This document shows, in pieces, positions 48,891-58,763 of a DNA stretch of 64,000 nt; position 1 is the stretch's first letter; each line of letters begins with the position of its first letter. Under the pieces are notes generated by a model. It was not told the DNA's origin and made no database searches. It worked only from the letters and a program-made list of their open reading frames with translations. Location of the stretch: contig NC_035444.2 of the NCBI RefSeq assembly GCF_002127325.2, positions 80,349,392 to 80,413,391 on the forward strand, in the 5' to 3' direction. Source of the stretch: Helianthus annuus. Its lineage: Eukaryota; Streptophyta; Magnoliopsida; Asterales; Asteraceae. The position numbers and the translations under genes are program-made.

Positions 48891-50403
48891 AACATATAAG
48901 GATTATACCTACTGATGTATTTAGCATATTTTTATAAAATAATAGTAAGTATAAGTTTTTGAACTCAGATTTCCAGTTTTGACATTTTTAGCCCTTGTGA
49001 AATTACCAAAATACCCCTAAGGTGCATAGTTTGATTTTAAATGATAAGTTTTGTATAGGGGTCATACCCTACTGTTATAATATGTCAAATTAAGTATATT
49101 TACTGAATAAATTAGACCTGTAACTCAGATTTCCAATTTAACCCTTTCATAATCTTTTAAATGACCAAAATGCCCTTATAAGGCATAAATTGAGTTTAAA
49201 TTCATTCGGGGCATAATGGAACATAACTTGCTGATATTATATCATATGTAAAGCATATTATCTCAGGGAACTTGCATATGACTCTTTTGGCTACCCGTAA
49301 CGCTCTTTTAGCGCTCGGTTCGGTTTATGTAACTAGTTTGCATAAATTGACCGAAACGGGTCAAACGTTATCATTTTTGTCTCAAAATCCAGAATGTATT
49401 TAGTATACCCATATTATACAAGTATTCAAACTTGTCGGGTCTAAATCACATTCTATCCGGTCTTCGCTTAATCGTGCGCTTGAACCGTATCGTCCTTAAA
49501 ACTAACCGGTCAAGCTTAGGCTTAAATAAAAGACCCGTTAGGAATCTAATAGGTTATTATAAACCTTTGTTCCAGAATAGGAGGCCCAGTAAAAGCTACC
49601 TTCACTTGCCAATTGTGATTCATACTTACTAAGGTAAATACTTTTAACTTATTTTCCCTATACGGGCTTGGGGTAAGGTATATAAAATACCGCTTGGTCC
49701 GGCATCGAATCATTTAATCGTATAGTGGTTGAATTCATTGAGATGACCTTGTTTTGAATGTGTTTTATTACTTGAAGCCTTTGGGGGGTTAATGACCATG
49801 TCCCGGATATCCTTGGCATTATCTTACGAGATGGCCACGACCTGAGCACGGGGTGTAGGCGTACACCCGTCAGTGTATAACTCTATATTGTGGTGTGTCT
49901 ATTAATCTTTAACCCGGTCTACGGATCGGGCTACTGAACGCGGAGTAACATGTAAATCCATTACAAGTTTATATTGCATAATTATCCCAAGTTATAAAAA
50001 TATTTTATGCCGTGTGCATTTAAATCAATTTTCAATCATTTTCAAAATGAGCCAGTTAATTTGTATTTACCAGTGTAAACTGACGTATTTTCCCAAAAGG
50101 TTAAGTGCAGGTACTACACGTACTAGGCTGGCTGTCTCCTAGAGCGTCCACAATAGTCTCGCAAGCTCGGACGACAATAAAACTGTTGAACAATTATCTT
50201 ATTTTATTTGATCCGCCTGTGGATCCGTTTCAACTACTCGTGCTATTTAATATTACATTTTATTTAAAGTTGAAATGAATCTAATTCTGCTTCCGCTGTG
50301 CATTATTATATTGTGTTGTTTGTCTATGATGATGCCAACTACGTCACCATACCCTCCACCGGGCCCACCGGTGACACGTGGAAATTGGGGGTGTGACACC
50401 ATC

Positions 50404-51183
50404 CGTTACGCTTTGGAACAACGGCGACTTATGCAACACATTGATGTCGTTGTTTGAACCTGGAACACCGAACTACGAATGCCAAATCCATAAATCATTC
50501 GACGCCACCGCTTCTAGTATGATGGTTGGTCTTTTGATGTCTCCCATAACATACGCCCCTCGCAACTCTCTTGGACAATTTCTCCACTCGATATGTGTAC
50601 AATCAATGCTACCGAGCATCCCGGGAAAATGCCATCTAGCCTCGTGTGCAACGTAAATACGTGAGATGTCGTGGCTCGTCGGTTTACGTAAAAATTCATT
50701 AGCATACAACTTAATGACCGCGTTGCAAAAAAATTGCAAACATTCACGTGAAGTTCTTTCCGACATAGCTAGATATTCATCATATTGATCGGGAGGGTTA
50801 CCTGTCGCTAGTTGGCGAATGGCGGACGTGCATTTTTGTATCGGCGTGAAGCTTGGTTTGCCCCTCGCATCATAACCTTCTTGAAACCATTCCTCGCTTG
50901 CTTCGATGTCTCCAACAATCTTTAAAAATAATTCTTTGGTTAAACGAAACCGATCTCTAAACGTTTCGGCATTGTAGAGCGGATTTTCCACAAAATAATC
51001 GTTCATCAAAACTTCGTTGGCACGTATACGATCACGGTCGACCATCTTCTTCTTTGGGCAGGACGACTCGGCATCAAGCTCGTTATACACCGACACAAAA
51101 TATTTTAGCTTCTCGTTGTCGGAAGACGACTCGGTATCGGCATCGCTAGACATCGGAAACGTCGAATCCGTAGGGAATTCCAT
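50404..51183 (-). pseudogene. PIF/Harbinger transposase, N-terminal half
   Basis: Starts MEFPTDSTFPMSSDADTESS, has the helical N-terminal domain and the first catalytic aspartate in MLGSIDCTHIEWRNCP. The codon after ..LWIWHS is TAG (50475-50473), where the family has an aromatic residue (..HxFFG). The frame continues past it with FGVPGSNNDINVLHKSPLF, holding the second aspartate. So the gene has both a nonsense codon and a 17.4-kb insertion. Confidence 0.88.
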
Positions 51184-51483
51184 TTGAGAAAGATATAAAA
51201 ATTGTGTGAAATGGGTTTAATTGGTTTAAAATATGTAGATCGGTGTGTGTAAAATGGTTAAAATGGAGATATATAAATAGATAAAATGGTTAATTTTTTT
51301 TAAATGCTTGTTACCGTTTTAAAACGGTCAAAATTAAACAAACGGCCGAAATTTTCAACACTTCAACGCGTGCTCGGTTCAACGCGTTTTATTTACCACG
51401 CGTGGTGGTAAGGTCGGCGGCGGTGTAGCGTTATAGTTCAACGCGTTGTGGGGTGGTATAACGGACCACTCCGTATGGCCTAA

Positions 51484-51703
51484 GCTTTCAAGTGATAACT
51501 TTTCCCCCTGTACTTTGTGTGACCGTTTAAAATGAAGATAACACCTTGTTGACTTTTAGTTTACAACTAAACTCAACATTATGTTTATTTTTTAAAAACC
51601 ATTAACATCCAACTTTCTATTTTACCTACAAACATTTATTTTATTACTTTTTCTCTTTTCTATACACTCATAATAAAAACATATATAGATGGTTGGATAT
51701 AAG
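51484..51703. other. Short spacer between the two nests
   Basis: About 220 bp of AT-rich DNA without a recognisable feature. Confidence 0.5.
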
Positions 51704-52318
51704 TAGGGTTGTAAACGAACTGAACGAACACGAACAAGGTCATGTTCGTGAACTGTTCACGAACGCATACCAAACATAAGTTTATGTTCATGTTCGTTCG
51801 TTAACGAAATTCAATTGTTCACGAACAGTTCGTGAACACGGGTCTCGAACACAAACGAACACAAGCAAATAAAAACAAACATAAACGAACATGTAGTTTG
51901 AAAATAATAAATAAAAACATTGTTATCCTTAAACATTGGAAATAAGTAGTTAAATACAACCATCAAATGATAAAAAGACACAAGAAGTCTACTACAACCA
52001 CCAAACGATAAATCAATTTTAGCTAAATTATATATAATTATCCCAAAAAAATGTATTAGAATGTCCAAATTTTAGATAACTTAGAAAAATTAGAGTTTCA
52101 ACTTTCAATATGTTTAGATAAAAGATTTATTATTTATTATTTTTTAATATAATCACACGAACGTAAATGAACGAACATGAACTAACGTAACCGAACGTTC
52201 ACGAACGCAGTCGAACGAATGAGACCTGTGTTCGTGTTCGTTCGCTAAGCTAACCGAACGAATTTTTTTCTTCGTGTTCGTTCGTTAAGCTAATCGAACG
52301 AACATAAACGAACTTCCC
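51704..52318. mobile_element. Inverted-repeat element (GTAAACGAACTGAACG family), cut by an LTR element
   Basis: Starts AGGGTTGTAAACGAACTGAA and has GAACGAACACGAAC / GTTCGTGTTCG arms. The right arm reaches AACGAACTTCCC at 52318, where the old gypsy LTR begins; the remaining end should lie beyond the window. Same family as 12821-13865 and 19002-19320. Confidence 0.65.
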
Positions 52319-54639
52319 TGTCACACCCCAACTGATGGCGGAAACATCGGGGCGTGGCACTGAGTGAAAGTTAAAACAACATGTCCCATACCATGTCATA
52401 AAAGATAGTACAGTTATTACAGACAAAATCTAGGCAAATAGTTCTATTCCGACAACTCAGATTTCATTTGTAAAGACAACTATTTGTTGGCCTCTAGGAC
52501 CTTATTCTAGCCTCGCTTTCCTAGCAGATAAGCATCCTAAACACCTGTCACATATGTTAAAATAAAGTCAATACACATAGTGTAAAGGCGAGTATACAAG
52601 TTTGATAATAGCATATAGAGTTTGAAATAGTTTACGCATAACCAACACGTACACAGAGGAAAATGAAGCATGTTAGTTATCGACATGAACCTATCGATAC
52701 CAAAGACTGTGGGTTAACTGCCCAAGGCAGTTCGTAATACATGATCACCACTGTAATCCATGCAAATAATTGTCCTTAACAACCCCCGTGTGAACGGGTG
52801 CTGAGTCCAAACTATAGTACTATCGTTGCTAAGTTAGGTAGGCAACATTCCATGTGTAAACATAACAAACAAGCATTCATTAAGTCACGTAATACATGCG
52901 GTAGCAGTTAGCATTAAAAGTATTGCATAGTGTGTTCGATTGGCACTTCAGCGAGAACAAATTCTTAGCAGGCTATCACTCGATCGGACAGTAGTCCGGT
53001 CGGGTGGCATTCTTAGTGCATTGAACATGTTTGAAAAATCGATTAAGTGTTAAAGTCCAAGTATCTCATGCTCCGAAGGGTAATCCGATCCGATGGTAGT
53101 CCGATCGGATAGCAATTCGTTCAATACTCAAACTTCAGATAAGGTTGGTTAAGTGTGGGACCCAAGGTGCAAGCCGTTCGGCTGACCGGTCGTTCGGGTG
53201 GCTGTCCCTTTGGACGGCAGTCCAATCGGACGGCACCTCGTCCTGGTCGTCCTGTTTGTCTCACACTTGGTGGTTTTGATTGTTTGTCGTTTTATCGAGA
53301 TGTTTTTGATAACGTGTTAAGCAAAAGAAACCTTGTCAATACTTGGTATTCCTAATCGGACAGGAATCACCCAAATCCGGTCAGTTAACTGTTCAAGACG
53401 GTGTTCCAAGTTTAACCCGTAATCGGTAACCCTCGTCGATAGGATCCGGATCTTGGACCAACACAACCACAAGAATGAGTAGAAAGTCGGTACAAGCTCC
53501 AATTCTATCGGTCTTGAGTGCATTGAGTGTAAAAGAGTTGAAAGAAGGTTGGAAATCATTATCTCAATCTTTTTCACCGTGAATGTGTTTAGATCTATGA
53601 AAGATCTTTGTTGTTTATGTGGAAATCAGTTAGATCCAAGTCGTTCTTGGTGGATTGAGGCCAAAACATGAAGTTCTTCAAGAACACATGATGACGTCAT
53701 CCTAGAATACCTTGAATCTTGGTGATTTCACGGTTAAAAGTTAAGATTTAAAAGATAGAAAGGTGTAGGAGTGCGTGTAGATTAAGAAAGTACAAGATTT
53801 AGGACGAGATCTTACCGGAATCGAGAGAAATCGAAGAAAAGGTGAGGAGAGCGTGCTGTTCGGTCAGAGAGTTGCCAAAAGTAGAAAGAATGAAAGTGAC
53901 ATGGGTATTTATAGAGTTCCAAAAGAGGAAAGGGCTGGCCGATCGGCTAGGCAGCTCGATCGGACAGCCTGTCCGATCGGACGACAGTCCGAACGGACGG
54001 CTGGTCGATCGGCTGATAGCCTGATCAATCGGTCGCCTGGTTCGAGTGTTTGGTGCGACGAGTTTCGATGTTTCGATTTCGATTGCAGGTGCTGCGATGC
54101 GATAGAGTTTCCTAATCAAATTACTTTTAATCCCAACTACTCATATCTCGCGCTATCTTTTCTCCACTAATTATCATACTATATCAACATACAATCATAC
54201 TTATTTCATATTCATTTAGCGATTGCGATTGAGTTCGATTGCAATTCGATTGATTACCACACATAACTTAAATAAACATGCACAAGTAACACATAAGGCA
54301 CACACACACGTATAACAATCAACCACAATGCGATATTCGAGTTTACGAGCGTGATGGTGATTAGATTAGTTCGATTAACGTTTAAATAACTTTATCGCAT
54401 TGTTATTTCCTATTGTTCACAGTCGTAAAGCGATTCGTAGCGATAAATATTCGTCGATTACTGCGATTATCATTACTCCACATAATACAACTAACGTAAA
54501 ACACAGAATAGACTATCTACGAGTTAAAGAAGTCAAAACAGGAATTGAGCAGGGAGAGACAGATTGCAATTAGCAATCTTTTCTTCCTTTGACTTCAATC
54601 TTGAATTTGACTTTGACTTTCGAACACTGGGGTGTTACA
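52319..54639 (-). repeat. Old gypsy element, 3' LTR (2,321 bp)
   Basis: Starts TGTCACACCCCAACTGATGG and ends CACTGGGGTGTTACA on the plus strand; the internal terminus AATTTCGTCCCGAAATT follows at 54658-54674. The candidate target TTCCC (52314-52318) cannot be checked because the other end is outside the window. Contains GTCCGATCGGAC-type clusters (52975-53240, 53930-54040) and a TATA box (minus, CTATAAATA, 53914-53906) just below the latter. Confidence 0.8.
53930..54040. promoter_or_regulatory. CCGATCGGAC motif cluster upstream of TATA, old gypsy LTR
   Basis: CCGATCGGCT, TCGATCGGACAG, GTCCGATCGGACGAC, AGTCCGAACGGACGG, GTCGATCGGCTG and CAATCGGTCG are packed together; most are palindromic about GATC. 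The TATA box follows within 20 bp in element direction. A second, looser cluster is at 52975-53240. Confidence 0.65.
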
Positions 54640-54659
54640 GCCTCCCCTTGTTTAGGGAA

Positions 54660-56328
54660 TTTCGTCCCGAAATTAAGATTCAGCCGTAATAAACAACTGC
54701 GGGTACTTCGCCTTCATGTCGCTTTCGAGTTCCCAAGTGAACTCTGCGCCTCGTTTGTTTTCCCATCGGACTTTCACAATAGGAATGCGCGAGCGTCTGA
54801 GCTGCTTGGTTTGGCGATCCATGATTTCGACAGGCTTCTCCATGAAGTGTAGTGTTTCGTTTATTTGGAGGTCATCAAGAGGTACAATTAAATCATGCTT
54901 AGCCAGGCACTTTCAGAGGTTTGACACATGGAAAGTAGGGTGGACATTACTAAGTTCCTCCGGTAGTTCGAGTCTGTAGGCGACTTTTCCGATCCTTTCC
55001 AGAATCTTAAAAGGTCCAACATATCGAGGCGCTAGTTTCCCTTTCTTGCCGAATCTGACTACACCCTTCCAAGGTGACACCTTTAGGAGTACGTAGTCGC
55101 CAACGTCAAATTCAAGGGGCTTGTGTCGTCTATCGGCGTAACTTTTCTGTCGATTTCGAGCTTTCAACAAGTTGTCTCGAATTTGGAGGACTTTGTCAGT
55201 TGTTTCTTGCAATAGCTCAGGACCGGTTAGTTGCGAGTGATCGATCTCGTGCTATACAATAGGCGATCGACATCTTCTTTCGTATAAAGCCTCGAATGGT
55301 GCCATTTGTATGCTGGTATGATAACTGTTGTTATACAAGAATTCGACTAACGGCAGGTATTTATCCCAATTACCACCGAAATCTATGACACACGAACGGA
55401 GCATATCTTCAAGAGTACGGATCATTCTCGCAGTCTGGCCGTCGGTTTGAGGATGGAATGCGGTACTCAGATTAAGCGTAGTACCAAGAGCAGCTTGAAA
55501 CGTTTCCCGCAGTCGCGAGGTAAACCGATCGTCACGGTCAGAGATGATGTCGCGAGGCGTCCCATGATTACAAATGATCTCATCGGTGTAGATTCGGGCT
55601 AATCGTTCCACCTTGTAGTCTTCTCGTATTGGCAAAAAGTGGGCTGATTTGGTCAAATGGTCAACTACAACCCAGATGCTGTCGTGACCTGATGACGTGT
55701 GCAGAAGCTTGGTTATGAACATGGCTATACTCTCCCACTTCCACATATGGATTGGGGGTTGTTCGAGTAAGCCAGAGGGTCTTTGATGTTCAGCCTTGAC
55801 CTTTGCACAAGTCAGGCACTTCTCAACGTAGAGAGCAATATCCCTTTTCATGCCCGGCCACCAGTACTTGTAGCGAAGATCCTGGTACATTTTATCGGCA
55901 CCGGGATGAATAGAATACCGGGATTTGTGGGCTTCGTCCATCGATATCTTTCGCAATTTGGTCCGCTTAGGGATCCAAATTCGGTCCAGAAAATGGAAAA
56001 ATCCCATTTGATTTACCCACCAGTTGAGCTCCATTGTGATAGATTCTTTTCTCCTTCAAGGTGCGTTCGTTAAAGCAGGCATGTTGGGCTTCGCGGATGA
56101 GAGTTTCGAGTTCGTATTGGGCTTGAGTATTGCGAATGCTGAGCAAATAACTCCGTCTGCTGAGCTCGTTGGCAACAACATTTGCTTCGCCTGGGTGATA
56201 ACGAATCTCACAGTCGTAATCGTTGAGAAGTTCTACCCATCGGCGTTGACGCATATTGAGTTCTTACTGATCAAAGTTATGTTGTAGGCTCCTATGATCG
56301 GTGAAGATCGTACACTTGGTACCATATA
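54660..56328 (-). pseudogene. Decayed gypsy pol: RNase H end, integrase, chromodomain
   Basis: From high to low: TIFTDHRSLQH and [15 protein letters not shown] (RNase H end), a frameshift near 55967-56034, then integrase (HPGADKMYQDLRYKYWWPGM, ISDRDDRFTSRLRE, TDGQTARMIRTLEDML), a TAG after ..RSPIV (55251-55249), a TGA after ..HVSNL (54915-54913), and a chromodomain-like end (VRWENKRGAEFTWE) closing at about 54676. A further TAA precedes ELNMRQ. Note TDGQTAR..TLE where the catalytic Glu lies shifted from QSER. The front part of the gene is displaced beyond the window by Tekay 2, inserted at 56329. Confidence 0.85.
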
Positions 56329-56889
56329 TGTCACACCCCCAAATTCCACACGCGGAGTACCACCGCTTGGGAGCGTGACTGACCAGGATCAAGCCATCAA
56401 TCATATTGAACATAGCATAATATAAATAAGATAGTTCGTAAAACCCAATTCAATATAATTGATGTTCTAAACCAAACATAGTATCAATAGCGGAAGCATA
56501 ATAATGTAAACCCAAATTAAATCATAAGTTCGAACATTCGAAACGTTAAACATAGTGTTCATGATCTGTGCTCCACAACGACCCGCTCCTCCTTGTGCAA
56601 GCTCCATATGATACCTAAGGTCCTGCAAGGCATGCAGCAGAGAGTCAACAACTAGTTGAGCGAGTTCACAGATAATAAGTTCGTAATAGTAATGAGTATG
56701 TTCATCTAGTTGGGGGCTTCCCATGCATGTATGTACTAATGGTGGGGGTTTCCCATTGCCTTGTATATAAATATTACTAGTGGGGGATTCCCACGTTTAT
56801 CTTTACTAATGGGGGTTTCCCATTATGGTACTTACTAGACTATTTGCAACCATGTGTTCTTCTTAATCCGAGAACAGGAATACGTACAA

Positions 56890-57105
56890 GGTCACGTAGG
56901 ATTTACGTGAGTGCCCTTCCCCGAGGACAGTGGTACGCGTGGGGTTTACGTAGGATTTACGTAAGTGTCCTTCCGACCCGGAAGACAGTAGTAGGTATTA
57001 GTTTATGTAGGTTTTACGTAAGTGTCCTCCCGACCCGGGAGACAATGGTAGATACTAGTTTACGTAGGTTTTACGTAAGTGTCCTGACTATCCTGAGGAC
57101 GATGG
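56890..57105. repeat. ~55-bp tandem repeats with TTTACGTAAGTGTCCT core
   Basis: Four units of TACGTAGGATTTACGTAAGTG / GTCCTTCCGACCCGGAAGAC type (given in pieces: GTAGGTTTTACGTAAGTG and CCGACCCGGAAGAC). TTACGTAA is palindromic, and CCCGGGAGAC-type cores are inverted within units. They lie in the leader part of the LTR. Confidence 0.75.
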
Positions 57106-57439
57106 TCTATAGTCTAGCAATAGTGTAAGTATGAGAAATCATCCATTTCAAATAATCCAACCCAATTCCCAACCCGGGAATCCCATACCTTGGCTGTGTG
57201 AACTCACCTTGGGTTTGCTCGGTATGCTAAGTATGTGCTCAAAGTAAATCAATCACGTCCTAGAGTATGCATGTACACAATCAGTTTGAATTCATACAGT
57301 TCACGTATAAGCATAATCAATGATCACCAAGTAGTACACATCACTAATCAACATCACACAAGTCATGCATAGTGTTTAACATCAGTTAGTTAACTCAGTC
57401 AACACTTAACAGAATTAAATCAGTTTACTATGCAGGTTA

Positions 57440-57650
57440 TCCAGTTGGCGAAACAGAAGTTGGCGAATCACATACTTGGCGAAACACATGTTTGACGAAA
57501 CACTTGTGTTTCGTCAACTACCCTTTGGCGAAATAGGGGTTCTATTTCGTTAAAGACCTTTGGTGAAATACATTTTCTAATTCGTCGACATCCTTGGCGA
57601 AACACATTCTGTTTCGCCAAGACTTCCAATTCGTCAAACATTCACATTCG
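57440..57650. promoter_or_regulatory. TTGGCGAAACA motif cluster, Tekay 2 LTR
   Basis: About nine copies of TTGGCGAAACAC, or TTGACGAAAC, alternate with GTTTCGTCAA and GTTTCGCCAA. Several pairs face each other over less than 15 bp. A second group is at 58262-58425 in the same LTR. Confidence 0.7.
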
Positions 57651-58641
57651 TTAAGCAGCAGTTACGTCAACATGTCAGTTACCGAAAATCATGCAGTCAA
57701 TTACAGAACTTATCACAGAAACCCTAATCATGGTTAATAGCCGTCATCATCATCATCATCATCATACAGTAAATCATATAACACAGAAAATCATCATCAA
57801 ATCAATACACGAATTCATTGATACTACTAGGGCTAGTACATGCATTCATTTAGCAATCGTTTGAGACCTAACTGGTGGCATCACAACTGTATTTATCAAA
57901 CCGCAATCATCAGTTGGGTTTAGTCTAGAATATCAAGCCCTATGTATCAACCGATCAATCCGTTCAACAATCTAATCTTAGCATAAAATCCGTAATCTAT
58001 AAGTCTATATCATAACAACAACAATTTATCAATAAATCATGAGCATAAGCACTACATCAGAAATCAGTTTACAACAATCCCAAACCATCAATCAATACGA
58101 GTAGAAAATACTAACCGCGACAAAGGAATGTTAACAAGGTTGAATTGGGACTTCAGGAACACAAGTTTGCCGTCACACACACACACAGGGGTTCTAGGGT
58201 TTTCTGTTTTGCCAAAGTTGTGAAACAGGAGGTCGTTCCACGTTTTAAACACATACAGACGATTTGGGCCCGTAATGGGCTTTGGCGAATCAGATGGGCC
58301 GGCGAAACAAGCTTTGTTTCGTTAAGAGTGGGCTGGCGAAACAGGATTGGCGAAACAGGTTTCCTGTTTCGTCGAATGGTTCTTGGCGAATCAAAATTCT
58401 GATTCGTTGAGATGTTTGTTGGTGAGACGCTCTAAGTGTTTACAATAATCCATGTTATTCTTATAACAATAAGCCACATATGTGCACAATCATAACACGT
58501 TTCAATAAAACATAGCATGTATGATTACCAGTCAATCAGTCAAACAACTACACAGTCAAAGTTAACGGTCAAGGTCAACGTGCATTAAATACAAAATGAA
58601 AGTCAAAAGTTCGAGTTGTCACAATATCCCCAACTTGAAAG

Positions 58642-58763
58642 AAATTTCGTCCCGAAATTTGGTACGTGTACTTACTGAGGAAGCTAGATAGGTTGCATCG
58701 TTCACTGGTTTTCCTGGGGTGTCACATCCTCCCCCCGTTGATCTGGAATTTCGTCCCGAAATT
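58642..58763 (-). other. Duplicated internal-region terminus of Tekay 2
   Basis: AAATTTCGTCCCGAAATTT (58642-58660) beside the LTR and AATTTCGTCCCGAAATT (58747-58763) with TGTCACATCCTCCCCCCG (58720-58737) inside the end of pol, matching the arrangement in element 1. Confidence 0.65.

Larger units (their letters stand above)
34984..48895 (-). mobile_element. Copia-like non-coding LTR element, third layer, TSD AACAT
   Basis: The element is 34989-48890, flanked by AACAT (34984-34988, 48891-48895). Left LTR (3') is 34989-35169 plus 45213-45695, about 664 bp, split by the Tekay insertion; right LTR (5') is 48214-48890, 677 bp. Both start TGTAGGTCC and end ACCAACA/ATCAACA. A PBS for tRNA-Met (TGGTATCAGAGCC, minus strand) abuts the right LTR at about 48198-48212, and the polypurine tract GGACAAGGGGGAATT abuts the left LTR at 45696, as in SIRE-type copia elements. 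The 2.5-kb interior (45696-48190) has no gag or pol, only many ATCCTTCGA / TCTTTCGAA motifs, so it needed an outside partner. The two LTRs are strongly diverged. Confidence 0.8.
32955..50403 (+). mobile_element. Gypsy-type solo LTR (3.5 kb), second layer, TSD CCATC
   Basis: The LTR starts TGTAACACCTCGAAAATT at 32960 and ends TTGGGGGTGTGACA at 50398; CCATC flanks it perfectly (32955-32959, 50399-50403). Its own DNA is 32960-34988 plus 48896-50398, about 3.53 kb; the rest is the copia-like element inserted in it. No internal region, so it is a solo LTR, like 1840-4142 but longer. It carries GGGCCGCGACCCGAG-type palindromic DNA near 33570-33615. No genes in it. Confidence 0.85.
32134..51483 (-). 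mobile_element. PIF/Harbinger transposon, outermost layer of a nest, TSD TAA
   Basis: The element is 32137-51480. Ends GGGGAGGAGGGGTGGTTC and, inverted, GGCCATACGGAGTGGTCC are related, and the 3-bp target TAA is present on both sides (32134-32136, 51481-51483), as known for PIF/Harbinger elements. Removing the 17.4-kb insertion (32960-50398 plus one target copy) leaves about 1.9 kb, containing one transposase gene on the minus strand and no second Myb-like ORF. Confidence 0.75.
56329..58623 (-). repeat. Tekay element 2, 3' LTR
   Basis: Starts TGTCACACCCCCAAATTCC and ends TTCGAGTTGTCACA. Holds ATGGGGGTTTCCCAT units (56712-56825), four GTAGG(T/A)TTTACGTAAGTG repeats with GGAAGACAGT-like spacers (56890-57100), and TTGGCGAAACA clusters (57440-57650, 58262-58425). 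Confidence 0.88.

Noticed and set aside
32134..51483. A single large 19-kb DNA transposon carrying captured genes
   Set aside because: All inner material is explained by three successive LTR-element insertions with their own TSDs.
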